In this document: positions 1 to 7,799 of the stretch, piece after piece
Layout: every line of letters starts with the position of its first letter
Numbering within the stretch: the first letter of the stretch is position 1
Assembly (NCBI GenBank): GCA_021648365.1
Contig: JAKISY010000068.1
Location: 1 to 25,179, forward strand
From: Verrucomicrobiales bacterium
Lineage (GTDB): Bacteria > Verrucomicrobiota > Verrucomicrobiia > Verrucomicrobiales > DEV007
Direction of reading: 5' to 3'
Length of the DNA stretch: 25,179 nt
Translations under genes and position numbers: made by a program
The notes under the pieces: model-generated
The model's input: only the letters and a program-made list of their open reading frames with translations
Databases searched by the model: none
What the model was told of the DNA's origin: nothing

Positions 1-489
1 AAAAAAACCGCAGCAATGATCGGTCGCCAGCTCGCTGATAAAAACATCCGCCTGATCTATGGCGGTGGCAGCATCGGCCTGATGGGAACCTTGGCAGACG
101 CTTGCCTTGAAGCCGACGGTGATGTCACAGGCGTCATCACCCATCAACTGATGAATCTCGAAGTCGGCCACCCCAAGCTCAGCGAACTCTGCGTGGTCGA
201 TACCATGATGGAACGCAAAACTCTGATGGCAGAGCGCGCAGACGCTTTCATCTCTCTACCCGGTAGCGTCGGCACGCTCGATGAACTTTTCGAGATGCTG
301 ACCTGGACTCAACTCGACATCCATCACAAACCCTCGGGCTTGCTTAACATCAACGGCTACTTCAACGAACTCATTCAGCTAATAGAAAAAATCGTCAGCG
401 AAGGATTCCTCACCCAAACCCACGCCGACCAACTCCACGTAGGCACCGATTTCGAAGAATTGCTCAATCGCCTAGATGGCGTGCTTTAG
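1..489 (+). CDS. LOG-family (TIGR00730) Rossmann-fold nucleotide phosphoribohydrolase, 5' truncated by window edge
   Basis: Reading is open from base 1 and the first internal ATG is at 16. Complete family members carry an N-terminal strand (CVYCGSS-type) that is missing here, so the true start lies upstream of the window. Visible motifs are IRLIYGGGSIGLMG (nucleotide-binding glycine-rich loop), MERKTLMAERADAFI, and LPGSVGTLDE followed by LTWTQLDIHHKP. Family members hydrolyse nucleoside 5'-monophosphates such as cytokinin ribotides to the free base and ribose 5-phosphate in the cytoplasm; the bacterial substrate is often uncertain. The signature PGGxGTxxE reads PGSVGTLDE here, so the second glycine is serine, while the Arg of MERK and the catalytic Glu region remain. 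The stop codon at 487-489 lies inside the first of three hairpins. Family assignment is secure; substrate is not. Confidence 0.88.
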   Translation, partial: KKTAAMIGRQLADKNIRLIYGGGSIGLMGTLADACLEADGDVTGVITHQLMNLEVGHPKLSELCVVDTMMERKTLMAERADAFISLPGSVGTLDELFEMLTWTQLDIHHKPSGLLNINGYFNELIQLIEKIVSEGFLTQTHADQLHVGTDFEELLNRLDGVL

Positions 490-556
490 CAAGCACAACC
501 ACAGCTTACAAAGCTGTTTCACAATGTAGAACAGGTTTTCAACCTGTTCCCTCTAC
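481..556. repeat. Three consecutive hairpins (REP-like palindromic modules) between convergent genes
   Basis: Three perfect short inverted repeats follow one another. They are gtgctt/aagcac (481-486, 491-496), acagctt/aagctgt (501-507, 511-517) and gaacaggtt/aacctgttc (529-537, 541-549). The third can extend by pairing gtaga (526-530) with tctac (552-556) across a short bulge. They overlap the LOG stop codon and lie between it and the msrP stop. No T-run follows any of the stems, so they are not classic intrinsic terminators, although they may still stop or stabilise transcripts. The modular palindromes resemble dispersed intergenic repeats. The rest of the 490-651 gap shows no gene. Confidence 0.6.
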
Positions 557-651
557 GGTCGGCAAATGGAAAAAATGCTCTGCCAGCCTTCTCAAATCAG
601 GAGCATAGCCGCAAATCAGATAGGAGGATTCAGTAGCCACACTTCAAAATT

Positions 652-1653
652 CTAAAACACCTCACCGTTTTTATACAGCGTTTTGTGCAAACCTTCCAAC
701 TCCTGCTCATAGCCATTATACAATCGCGTCGCTACCCGCTGTCCTGTCACCAACAAGCGCTCCGTACTTTGACTCCAGCGCGGATGCGGCTTGCTTGGAT
801 TGACATTGGAGAAATAGCCATACTCCTTCGACATCGCGTCATTCCAAAAGGTGTGTGGCTTTTGATCCGTCAATTCGATTTTCACAATCGACTTAGGGCC
901 TTTGTAACCATACTTCCAAGGAAAGACGATGCGCAAAGGCGCCCCCGATTGTTTCGGCAACTGCTTGCCATACAGCCCCGTCGCGACAAAAGCCAAAGGG
1001 TTCATCGCCTCTTCGATATTCACCCCTTCGTAATAAGGCCACGAATAGTCCTTGTTCTCACGCTGCCCCACCGCTTGTTCCGGACGATGAAAGCTCACAA
1101 ATCGCACATACTTAGCCTTGGCATCAGGCTCGCATTTTTCGATCAACGATTTCAGAGGAAAACCCGTCCAAGGCACGGTCATCGCCCACGCCTCGACGCA
1201 ACGAAAACGATAAGTCCTCTCCTCCAACGGAAAGGCTTTCAACATTTCATCGATATCCCATTTTTTGGGTTTACCGCATAAACCCGTCACTTCGATTTGC
1301 CAAGGAAAAGGCTGAAACGGCTCGACGTAACGATGCGCTTTTTTGTCCAAGCTAAACTCATAAAAATTATTGTAAGTGAACACCTCGTCTTTCGGAGTCA
1401 AAGCACGCTTCACCTTATAAGCAGGATTGATTTTGGCAGGATAGAGCTTGTCACTCAAGGCGTGCTCAGGGATGTTATACATCTTTTCCCGATCTGAGAG
1501 CGCCGCTGCTACTGAACCCGCCCCCAAGCCAGCACCCATCACCGCACCGCTGCTAGCAGCCAGTTGGCGGATAAAATGACGACGATTCAAGTAGTGAGTC
1601 TCGGGACTTGCCGAAGCCTCGTTCCAATACTTACGGGAGGGATTATTGATCAT
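652..1653 (-). CDS. msrP: Protein-methionine-sulfoxide reductase catalytic subunit MsrP (YedY-type molybdoenzyme)
   Basis: The product has 333 residues from the ATG at 1653; a TTG three codons upstream (1662) is also open. The leader contains NRRHFIRQLAASSG followed by an Ala/Gly-rich stretch, which is a twin-arginine signal for export of the folded Mo-cofactor enzyme to the periplasm. RFRCVEAWAMTVPWTGFPL is the sulfite-oxidase-fold core; its Cys (about residue 152) corresponds to the molybdenum-ligating cysteine of YedY. Length matches E. coli MsrP (334 aa). The enzyme reduces methionine sulfoxide in oxidised envelope proteins, normally taking electrons from the haem membrane protein MsrQ. 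No msrQ-like gene is adjacent or elsewhere in the window. The gene runs divergently from uppP across a 167-bp gap and has no clear Shine-Dalgarno. Confidence 0.93.
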   Translation of the reverse strand: MINNPSRKYWNEASASPETHYLNRRHFIRQLAASSGAVMGAGLGAGSVAAALSDREKMYNIPEHALSDKLYPAKINPAYKVKRALTPKDEVFTYNNFYEFSLDKKAHRYVEPFQPFPWQIEVTGLCGKPKKWDIDEMLKAFPLEERTYRFRCVEAWAMTVPWTGFPLKSLIEKCEPDAKAKYVRFVSFHRPEQAVGQRENKDYSWPYYEGVNIEEAMNPLAFVATGLYGKQLPKQSGAPLRIVFPWKYGYKGPKSIVKIELTDQKPHTFWNDAMSKEYGYFSNVNPSKPHPRWSQSTERLLVTGQRVATRLYNGYEQELEGLHKTLYKNGEVF

Positions 1654-1779
1654 ATCAGGCAAAATAGAAATTACAGCTAAGAAAACCTAGCACAGTCCAG
1701 CAAGCATTTTAAAGGTTTTTATTCAGATTTACTGATTTTCTATGAAAAGAAACAATTTGCTCAAATCAAATCAATCGGC

Positions 1780-1807
1780 TTGCGCATTCACTTTCTGAAC
1801 GTATTTT
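1780..1807 (+). promoter_or_regulatory. Candidate sigma70-type promoter for uppP
   Basis: TTGCGC (1780-1785) and TATTTT (1802-1807) are 16 bp apart. The predicted start, near 1814, would leave a leader of only about 7 nt before the ATG at 1821. Only four of six -10 bases match consensus, so this is a weak call. Confidence 0.3.
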
Positions 1808-1820
1808 GCACATTTTTTCC

Positions 1821-2612
1821 ATGACCCTATTGCAAGCCATCATCCTTGGTCTAGTCCAAGGTCTCACCGAATTTTTACCCGTTTCCTCTTCTGGGCATCT
1901 GGCATTAACTAGTCACTACCTCGAAGTCGAAAACCCCGGTCTCACCTTTGAAATCGTGCTCCACTTCGGCACCTTGCTCTCTGTCTTGATCTATTTTTGG
2001 CGTCCGCTGTGGGGCATGTTCCGCTCCTTGTTCAACAAAGAAATGAAGGATGAACGCCGCATGATCGGCTACCTCTTCATCGCTACCCTCCCCGCCGCCG
2101 TCATCGGGTTGACCTTCAAACATCAATTCGAGGCGCTCAGTGATAAGCCCGTCATCGTATCGCTGTTACTTTGCGTCACCGGTGCCACCTTACTGCTTCC
2201 TCGCCTATTTCCTAAGAAGCACGGCAATGATTCCATGACACTTCGCACCGCTCTGATCATGGGCTTCGGCCAGGCTTTTGCCATCCTACCCGGCATTTCC
2301 CGTTCAGGTTCCACCATCGTCAGCGGCTTACTCTCCAAAGTGAGCCCTGCCAAAGCCGCCGAGTTCTCCTTCCTGCTCGCCGTGCCGGCGATTGGCGGAG
2401 CTGCCGTGCTCGCACTAAAAGACCTAGAACACATCGACGCCTCCTTGGCAGTGCCTTACGCTGCTGGCGGGCTGGTTTCCTTCGTCTCGGGCTTGATCGC
2501 CGTTTACGCCGTTTTGTCGAGCATTCGCAAAGGGAAATTTGAATATTTTGCTTACTATTGCATTGCCGTTGGACTCATTTCCTTTATATACTTACAGTTC
2601 ATGCAAGGTTAA
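1821..2612 (+). CDS. uppP: Undecaprenyl-diphosphatase UppP (BacA)
   Basis: The product has 263 residues, polytopic, close to the 273 of E. coli UppP. The start chosen is the ATG at 1821, which gives the canonical N-terminus MTLLQAIILGLVQGLTEFLP; a TTG five codons upstream is open but unsupported. Catalytic signatures are QGLTEFLPVSSSGH (Q13, E17, H26) and PGISRSGSTI (R161, S162). The first Glu of the usual ExxxE is Gln here, as in many family members. The enzyme dephosphorylates undecaprenyl diphosphate at the outer face of the inner membrane, recycling the lipid carrier for peptidoglycan and other glycans, and overproduction gives bacitracin resistance. It is followed after 43 bp by an M23 endopeptidase gene and then a membrane glycosyltransferase, forming an envelope-biogenesis group. 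Confidence 0.96.
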   Translation: MTLLQAIILGLVQGLTEFLPVSSSGHLALTSHYLEVENPGLTFEIVLHFGTLLSVLIYFWRPLWGMFRSLFNKEMKDERRMIGYLFIATLPAAVIGLTFKHQFEALSDKPVIVSLLLCVTGATLLLPRLFPKKHGNDSMTLRTALIMGFGQAFAILPGISRSGSTIVSGLLSKVSPAKAAEFSFLLAVPAIGGAAVLALKDLEHIDASLAVPYAAGGLVSFVSGLIAVYAVLSSIRKGKFEYFAYYCIAVGLISFIYLQFMQG

Positions 2613-2616
2613 AGCA

Positions 2617-2645
2617 TTGACCCTGCCATTCCGTCCTCATAGTAT
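2617..2645 (+). promoter_or_regulatory. Candidate promoter for the M23 endopeptidase gene
   Basis: TTGACC (2617-2622, five of six consensus bases) is followed after 17 bp by TAGTAT (2640-2645, four of six). It lies between the uppP stop and the ATG at 2656. Transcription would begin around 2652, making the mRNA nearly leaderless. Confidence 0.38.
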
Positions 2646-2655
2646 AGAACACACC

Positions 2656-3504
2656 ATGCACCCGAGCCCGCCTCACACTCGCCACATCCATTGGCTGGCA
2701 GCTTTGATGCTTTTGTCAGCTGTGTTTTCCTCTACCCTGCTGCCAACGCAGCTCTCAGCGGCACAAACTTCCACCCATTATTTGGCAGATGGTTTTGACT
2801 ATCCGGTAGGCAAACCTGATGCCGCAGGTTACTACAAAGCTCGCGGTTTCTGGCCGAACGGACATTTAGGCGAGGACTGGAATGGTCGAGGCGGCGGCAA
2901 TACTGACCAAGGCGACCCCGTTTATGCCATCGGCCACGGAGTAGTCGTTTATTCGGCCGATTTCAAATCTGGCTGGGGCAATGTGGTCATCATCCGCCAC
3001 GCTTACCGCGAGAAAAATGGTCGCGTGTACTTCATCGACTCCCAATACGGTCATTTGCATCGCCGCTTGGTACGCAAAGGGCAAAAAGTCAAACGCGGTG
3101 ATAAAATCGGCACCATCGGCAGAGGCCCACGAAACATGTACTACGCTCACCTGCACTTCGAGATCCGCAAAAACATCGCTTTGGGCATGCAACGCTCCAA
3201 ATTCAAACGAGACTACTCCAACTACCACAGCCCCACCCATTTCATCAAAGCCAATCGCCGCCTGCGCCAAGAATTCCGCCAATACCGTATCCCCACCAAT
3301 ACCTTCGGCGCTCCGGGCAGTGCTAAGAATTTCACCAGCATTTCCGTCTCAACCCCTAAAATCCGACCCAGTGGCAGCGTTCGTCCTAGCGTGCCGGCAC
3401 CCGTGCGCAAGGTGATCGACAAACATGCCCCCGCTAAAAAAGCCAACCCCATCAAAAAATTCTGGATGAACCTGAAAAAAACTTTTGGCTTCAAAAAACA
3501 ATAA
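2656..3504 (+). CDS. M23 (LytM/lysostaphin-type) zinc metallo-endopeptidase, exported
   Basis: The product has 282 residues from the ATG at 2656; upstream in-frame codons overlap uppP and are unlikely to be used. A hydrophobic N-terminal segment (LAALMLLSAVFSSTLLPTQLSAA) looks like a Sec signal peptide with cleavage near residue 37. The M23 core carries both zinc motifs: HLGED (H70, D74) and HLHFE (H165, H167), plus YGHLHR and the GDKIGTIGRG turn typical of the fold. Such enzymes cut peptide cross-links of peptidoglycan, or act as degenerate activators; here all ligands are present, so an active hydrolase is expected. The C-terminal 60 residues are Lys/Pro-rich and low in complexity, perhaps a cationic wall-binding tail. 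The next gene begins 19 bp after the stop, so the two are probably cotranscribed. Confidence 0.9.
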   Translation: MHPSPPHTRHIHWLAALMLLSAVFSSTLLPTQLSAAQTSTHYLADGFDYPVGKPDAAGYYKARGFWPNGHLGEDWNGRGGGNTDQGDPVYAIGHGVVVYSADFKSGWGNVVIIRHAYREKNGRVYFIDSQYGHLHRRLVRKGQKVKRGDKIGTIGRGPRNMYYAHLHFEIRKNIALGMQRSKFKRDYSNYHSPTHFIKANRRLRQEFRQYRIPTNTFGAPGSAKNFTSISVSTPKIRPSGSVRPSVPAPVRKVIDKHAPAKKANPIKKFWMNLKKTFGFKKQ

Positions 3505-3523
3505 GCCGAACCCGCCTTCGTCC

Positions 3524-5518
3524 ATGCCTCTGCCCGATCTGCCAGCACCGCTGCTCAAGTTGTTTGCGTTCATCCGCAAACAAAACCCTTTTACTTTAGC
3601 TATCCTTGTTTTGATGGGGATGCTTAGCATCTACCTGATCTTCGCTGACAAACCCTGGGATCCAACGCTCGATTTCAGTGCCAGCGTCTCATCAAAGCTC
3701 CGCGTCCACTCTTATGTGGTCAGTGGGTTGTGGTGGGGCGCCTTGATCAATCTAAGCATCCTCAGCGCTTGCCTTTTCGGCTCGCTTTTTTATCCTCCAG
3801 CCCCCTCCTCTACGCCATCCGGTATCGACCAGTCCACCAACTCATGGAAATCACTACCACTAATACAACGACGCACGATCCTCGTCCTCTCCTTGCTGGC
3901 AGTCGCTTTGTCAGCCATGCTCAACGCCCCCTTGTTGAACCACAGCCTCTGGGGCGACGAAGAAGCCACCGCGCGAAGATTCATCGTCGGCCACATCAAT
4001 CGACAAAGTGACCAAACGCTACGTTTGCATACCCCTAGCTGGGAAAAAACCCTGTGGAACTTCGAAAATGGCCCCAACAACCATGTTCTATACAGTATCC
4101 TAGGTAGGGTTTCCCACAGCTTCGCCAAACCTGCCAATGGACCTGATGACTTATACTTCAGTGAGTTCTGGCTACGCTTGCCTACTTACCTCAGTGGACT
4201 GTGCGCCGTAGCGACCATCGCTTGGTTGATGGTGGTATTAGGATTCCCTCGAACCGCCCCCCTAGCCGCCACCCTACTCGCCTTGCACCCTTGGTTTGTC
4301 CGCTGGGGCACCGAAGCTCGAGGTTATTCACTGGTGCTCTTTCTCATCCCCTTGATCCTCGTCTTTTTGCTCAAAGCGCTGCAAAGCAAAAAAGAATCTC
4401 AAGCTTGGGGCTGGTGGCTCGCCTACGGTTTCACGGAATTCCTGCTCATCTACGCCCATCTAGGCTCAGTCTATTTTTTGTTTCCGCTCAACATCGCCGC
4501 GCTACTTCTGGCATGGCAACAGGCTCGCCTCGAGCACAAGTCCCTCAACCCTCTTCACCACCGCAGGGTCTGGCAATACACCACCGCCAATCTGCTCGGA
4601 ACCATCCTCACCATTCAGCTTTTAGCTCCATGCATCAAACCGCTAGGAACCTGGTTAGCAAAAAGCCGTACCAAAGGGGACATCACCTGGCATTGGATCG
4701 AAGATTGGTTCAGTTATTTTGCCTCCGGCATGCCCTGGTCCCCTTGGAATGAGAGCAACCCCTACTGCATCACCTTACCCGACGCTCTAGAGCAATCCGC
4801 CTTGCTTACGTCAAGCGCGCTAACCTTGATCGCCATCTCTCTCTTAATCGGTTTTTTCTCCCTCTTGCTGAACCAACACCACCGCTACCTGTTGCTTCCG
4901 CTACTCGCTCCCGGACTATTGACCGTGCTGCATGCCAAAGTAGGTGGCAACTTACTCTACCCATGGTACATGGTCGGCTTTTTACCTTTGTGCATCATCG
5001 TCGTAAGCGTCGGACTCGAGAGAATCTCAGCGATTATTCCCAAAGCTAAAAACAGCGCCTGGGTCATCGTAGCCCTTCTATTCTGCGGTCTTTTTGCCAT
5101 CCTGACCCATGAGCAACGACAACTTTACCGTAATCACCCAGTAGAAGCCCTCGCACGCTCTGTCCGAGAAACTCGCGAAGTGATCAATCCCTTTGATCCT
5201 AAAATCGATGAAGTGATCACCCTCGACGTCTGCCACGCCACCCGCCTCTACGATCCCGCACATTTACGCATACGAAATTTAGCAGAATTTGTCGCAGCTC
5301 TCAAATTAGCAGACTCCACAGAACGCCCTCTCTTCATCAATATGGCAAACACCGGCTTATTGACCATTTATTTGCCTCAAATCGGTCAAATGATTGACAA
5401 TCGAGAGCTTTTCCAAGAACCTATCGTTATCCACGGATTGCAAAACCCCTGTACTCGTTATATCGTCCAATACATTCCACATTCCCTCGACAAAACTACC
5501 ATCTCCCCTTCTCAATAA
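3524..5518 (+). CDS. GT39-like (PMT/ArnT-type) integral-membrane glycosyltransferase
   Basis: The product has 664 residues from the ATG at 3524; a TTG at 3485 would overlap the previous gene. There are about 11-12 hydrophobic segments. After the second segment, LWGDEEATARRF places an acidic pair (D145/E146) in the position of the catalytic Asp-Glu of lipid-phosphate-sugar-dependent glycosyltransferases. HPWFVRWGTEARGYSL is the conserved EARGYS-type motif of the PMT_2-like superfamily. These enzymes transfer a sugar from a polyprenyl-phosphate donor to protein, lipid or glycan on the periplasmic face. The acceptor cannot be deduced. Following uppP, the gene fits a role that depends on undecaprenyl-phosphate. 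The C-terminal 130 residues are probably a soluble periplasmic domain. Superfamily is confident; substrate is unknown. Confidence 0.78.
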   Translation: MPLPDLPAPLLKLFAFIRKQNPFTLAILVLMGMLSIYLIFADKPWDPTLDFSASVSSKLRVHSYVVSGLWWGALINLSILSACLFGSLFYPPAPSSTPSGIDQSTNSWKSLPLIQRRTILVLSLLAVALSAMLNAPLLNHSLWGDEEATARRFIVGHINRQSDQTLRLHTPSWEKTLWNFENGPNNHVLYSILGRVSHSFAKPANGPDDLYFSEFWLRLPTYLSGLCAVATIAWLMVVLGFPRTAPLAATLLALHPWFVRWGTEARGYSLVLFLIPLILVFLLKALQSKKESQAWGWWLAYGFTEFLLIYAHLGSVYFLFPLNIAALLLAWQQARLEHKSLNPLHHRRVWQYTTANLLGTILTIQLLAPCIKPLGTWLAKSRTKGDITWHWIEDWFSYFASGMPWSPWNESNPYCITLPDALEQSALLTSSALTLIAISLLIGFFSLLLNQHHRYLLLPLLAPGLLTVLHAKVGGNLLYPWYMVGFLPLCIIVVSVGLERISAIIPKAKNSAWVIVALLFCGLFAILTHEQRQLYRNHPVEALARSVRETREVINPFDPKIDEVITLDVCHATRLYDPAHLRIRNLAEFVAALKLADSTERPLFINMANTGLLTIYLPQIGQMIDNRELFQEPIVIHGLQNPCTRYIVQYIPHSLDKTTISPSQ

Positions 5519-5573
5519 AAACTACTTTCCCTTTCAATTTTCTCACTATGGATTCAGCAAAGAGCATTTCCTC

Positions 5574-5579
5574 TATAAT
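5574..5579 (+). promoter_or_regulatory. Perfect -10 hexamer TATAAT upstream of the kinase gene
   Basis: A consensus TATAAT lies in the 116-bp gap between the glycosyltransferase stop (5518) and the kinase ATG (5635). No good TTGACA match sits 16-18 bp upstream. It would give a leader of about 49 nt. It is the best candidate start for independent kinase transcription. Confidence 0.38.
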
Positions 5580-5634
5580 TAGTATTGCGTCCATTCCACT
5601 CTCCTGTTAATTAGGAACCTTCTTAAACAAAACA

Positions 5635-7767
5635 ATGGCAGACCGTTATCAAATCAAAGGCAGAATCGGGCGCGGAGGAATTGGCGCTATTTATCTAGCA
5701 TACGACACCGTTCTCAAACGAGATGTCGCTATCAAACGGCTGTTGCCATTGGAGGAGACCAACCTCAATGAGTCTGCTGAAAACACCCTGACCCGTGAGG
5801 CGGAAGCGCTGTCACGCCTCCAGCATCCCAACGTCATCACCCTGTTTGCCTTTGAAGAGGATGAAGAGGGTCCCTTCGTAGTGATGGAGTATATCGAGGG
5901 CGATACACTCAAAGACACCATCGACAATGGTGCCTTGAGTTATGAAGATTTTCAAATCGTCGCCAATCAATGCCTTGATCCCTTGATCACCGCCAGAGAA
6001 CTCGGTCTGCTGCACCGCGACATCAAACCTGCCAACATCATGCTGCAGTGGCTTTCCTCTGGCAGCTTCCAAGTTAAAATACTCGACTTTGGACTCGCCA
6101 AATTCAGTCAGGCGCCCTCCCTTCAGACCCTCGACCAAACGGGCTCCTTTCTAGGCTCGATCGAATACCTGGCTCCCGAGCAATTAGAGCTCAAGCCACT
6201 CGATCAGAGAACCGACCTCTATTCCTTGGGCTGCGTATTGTATTTCTGCCTAGCCCAGCGCTCCCCCTTCGAAGGAACCAATCCGGCGATGACGACCACC
6301 AATCACCTCGCTCATGTGGTCACTCATATCTCAGAAGTCAGAGAAGACATTCCCAAACCCGTAGCGGATTGGTTGATGCTTTTGCTCTCCAGACAACCCG
6401 ACGACCGACCCGTCGATGCTCGCGAAGCCTTGAAACTCTTCAAATCATCGCAAGCTGGAGAAAGCCCACAAATTGCATCTGCCACACCCGCAGCAGCCAT
6501 CCCTGTCAGCGCGCCCGTAGCACCAGTCAACCCGCCACCGCCGACCCACTCAGGGCCTATTCACACTGCTGTTGCAGAGGTCTCAGGTCCCGTCGCACCA
6601 CCAGCGTCCGTCTCTGGTCCAATTGCTGTTGCTGTTGCCCAAGCCATCCCTGTGCCTGCTCCCAATTCAGGATCTACTACCAAAAGATTGATCACTAGTC
6701 CACAAACACCCGTCAGTGGTGAGACCGGGCCTAGAAAATTGATCACCGGGACAGGTCCCATATCAACGAGCACAGGACAACAAACCGTCAGTGTGCCACC
6801 GAGCACCAAAACGGGACGTATCGCCAAGATCCCAACAACAAAAATTGATAAAGAGGAAGCTAGCCCTCAAGCTGATAGCACTATCGAAAAACTCAAACAA
6901 CAATCACCACTGGTCTGGGTAGTGGTTGGCTTATTGGTAGTTGTGATCATCCTGCTCGGCTACTTAGTGCTCAAAAAAGACAAAGACGGTGTGGAAAACA
7001 CTGACTCTGCTGATTCTACCAGCCTCCTCCCTGCGCCACCGATCACCAAAGGACTACAACTGCAACTAGCTGGAGCTCGTTACGTCCTCAGCACCCATAC
7101 CGATGCTCCATTAGAAGGTGAAAAACAATTACTGATCGCCAGCCCCAATCCAAGCCTGCACCTTTTCACCACTTTAGCGGAGGCAAAAGGTTCTAAGGTC
7201 TTACTCAGTGAAGCCCTTCAATCTGATCACCCCGAACTCAACCGCCCCCACCCTGCCCTTATTCTCGGAGAAGGTGCCTCCATTGCATTTCGCGTGACTG
7301 ATAATTTTTTTTTCAAATCAGACCAGCTGACATGCATCATTGTCCTCAAAGCAAAAGACATTTTTTCTGATATCTTTCGCGCCAGCACCCGCACTGACGC
7401 AGAGAAAATACGCCCCCGTATTAACAATGGCTTCTACAATGAAATGCCCGTTGGTAACAAGCGTGTTAAAATATCAACCTCTGCACCTACAGATCATTTT
7501 GTAGTGCTCACCTTCATCTGGGACGGATCCAAAGAAACTCAGCAAATCTTTGTCGTAGATGCCAACGGCAAACGTTATGATTCACAGGTAGGAACTGCCA
7601 CCAAAGAGCCTGTTGAATTCAGCTCCTTCTACATTGGCGATGCCTATGATGAAGAGGCTAACCGTGCCACAGGCAAAGTTCTAGAGTTTGCCCTTTACGA
7701 TCGAGCTCTACCCGAGTCCGAAAGAACCAACCTCGAAAACTATTTCCGCAACAAATACTTCAACTAG
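5635..7767 (+). CDS. Transmembrane Ser/Thr protein kinase (PknB-like) with C-terminal LamG/concanavalin-like domain
   Basis: The product has 710 residues. A complete Hanks-type kinase occupies about 5-268: P-loop GRGGIGAIY, VAIK (K34), HRDIKPAN (H127-N134, an RD kinase), DFG (D151-G153) and APE (A180-E182), so it should be active. A Pro/Ala/Ser/Thr-rich linker (about 275-400) contains repeated SGP(I/V) and (K/R)(R/K)LIT modules. One TM helix (about 426-447) follows, then an external domain of about 250 residues ending in VLEFALYDRALPESERTNLE, a pattern typical of LamG-type concanavalin A-like folds. The kinase therefore faces the cytoplasm and the jelly-roll faces outward, which suggests a receptor for a glycan or surface ligand. 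Ligand and targets are unknown. A run of nine T (7305-7313) lies in the sensor domain. The gene converges with argA across a 32-bp gap. Confidence 0.92.
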   Translation: MADRYQIKGRIGRGGIGAIYLAYDTVLKRDVAIKRLLPLEETNLNESAENTLTREAEALSRLQHPNVITLFAFEEDEEGPFVVMEYIEGDTLKDTIDNGALSYEDFQIVANQCLDPLITARELGLLHRDIKPANIMLQWLSSGSFQVKILDFGLAKFSQAPSLQTLDQTGSFLGSIEYLAPEQLELKPLDQRTDLYSLGCVLYFCLAQRSPFEGTNPAMTTTNHLAHVVTHISEVREDIPKPVADWLMLLLSRQPDDRPVDAREALKLFKSSQAGESPQIASATPAAAIPVSAPVAPVNPPPPTHSGPIHTAVAEVSGPVAPPASVSGPIAVAVAQAIPVPAPNSGSTTKRLITSPQTPVSGETGPRKLITGTGPISTSTGQQTVSVPPSTKTGRIAKIPTTKIDKEEASPQADSTIEKLKQQSPLVWVVVGLLVVVIILLGYLVLKKDKDGVENTDSADSTSLLPAPPITKGLQLQLAGARYVLSTHTDAPLEGEKQLLIASPNPSLHLFTTLAEAKGSKVLLSEALQSDHPELNRPHPALILGEGASIAFRVTDNFFFKSDQLTCIIVLKAKDIFSDIFRASTRTDAEKIRPRINNGFYNEMPVGNKRVKISTSAPTDHFVVLTFIWDGSKETQQIFVVDANGKRYDSQVGTATKEPVEFSSFYIGDAYDEEANRATGKVLEFALYDRALPESERTNLENYFRNKYFN

Positions 7768-7799
7768 AAGTTGGTGCATTTCAAAGGGGCAACTGTTTC

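Noticed and set aside
685..1281. Long plus-strand open frame across msrP
   Set aside because: It is antisense to a gene with clear catalytic motifs and a Tat signal; its translation is Arg/His-rich and shows no domain pattern.
7761..7795. Short repeats (caact/agttg) between kinase and argA as a bidirectional terminator
   Set aside because: Stems are only 5 bp with no T-runs.
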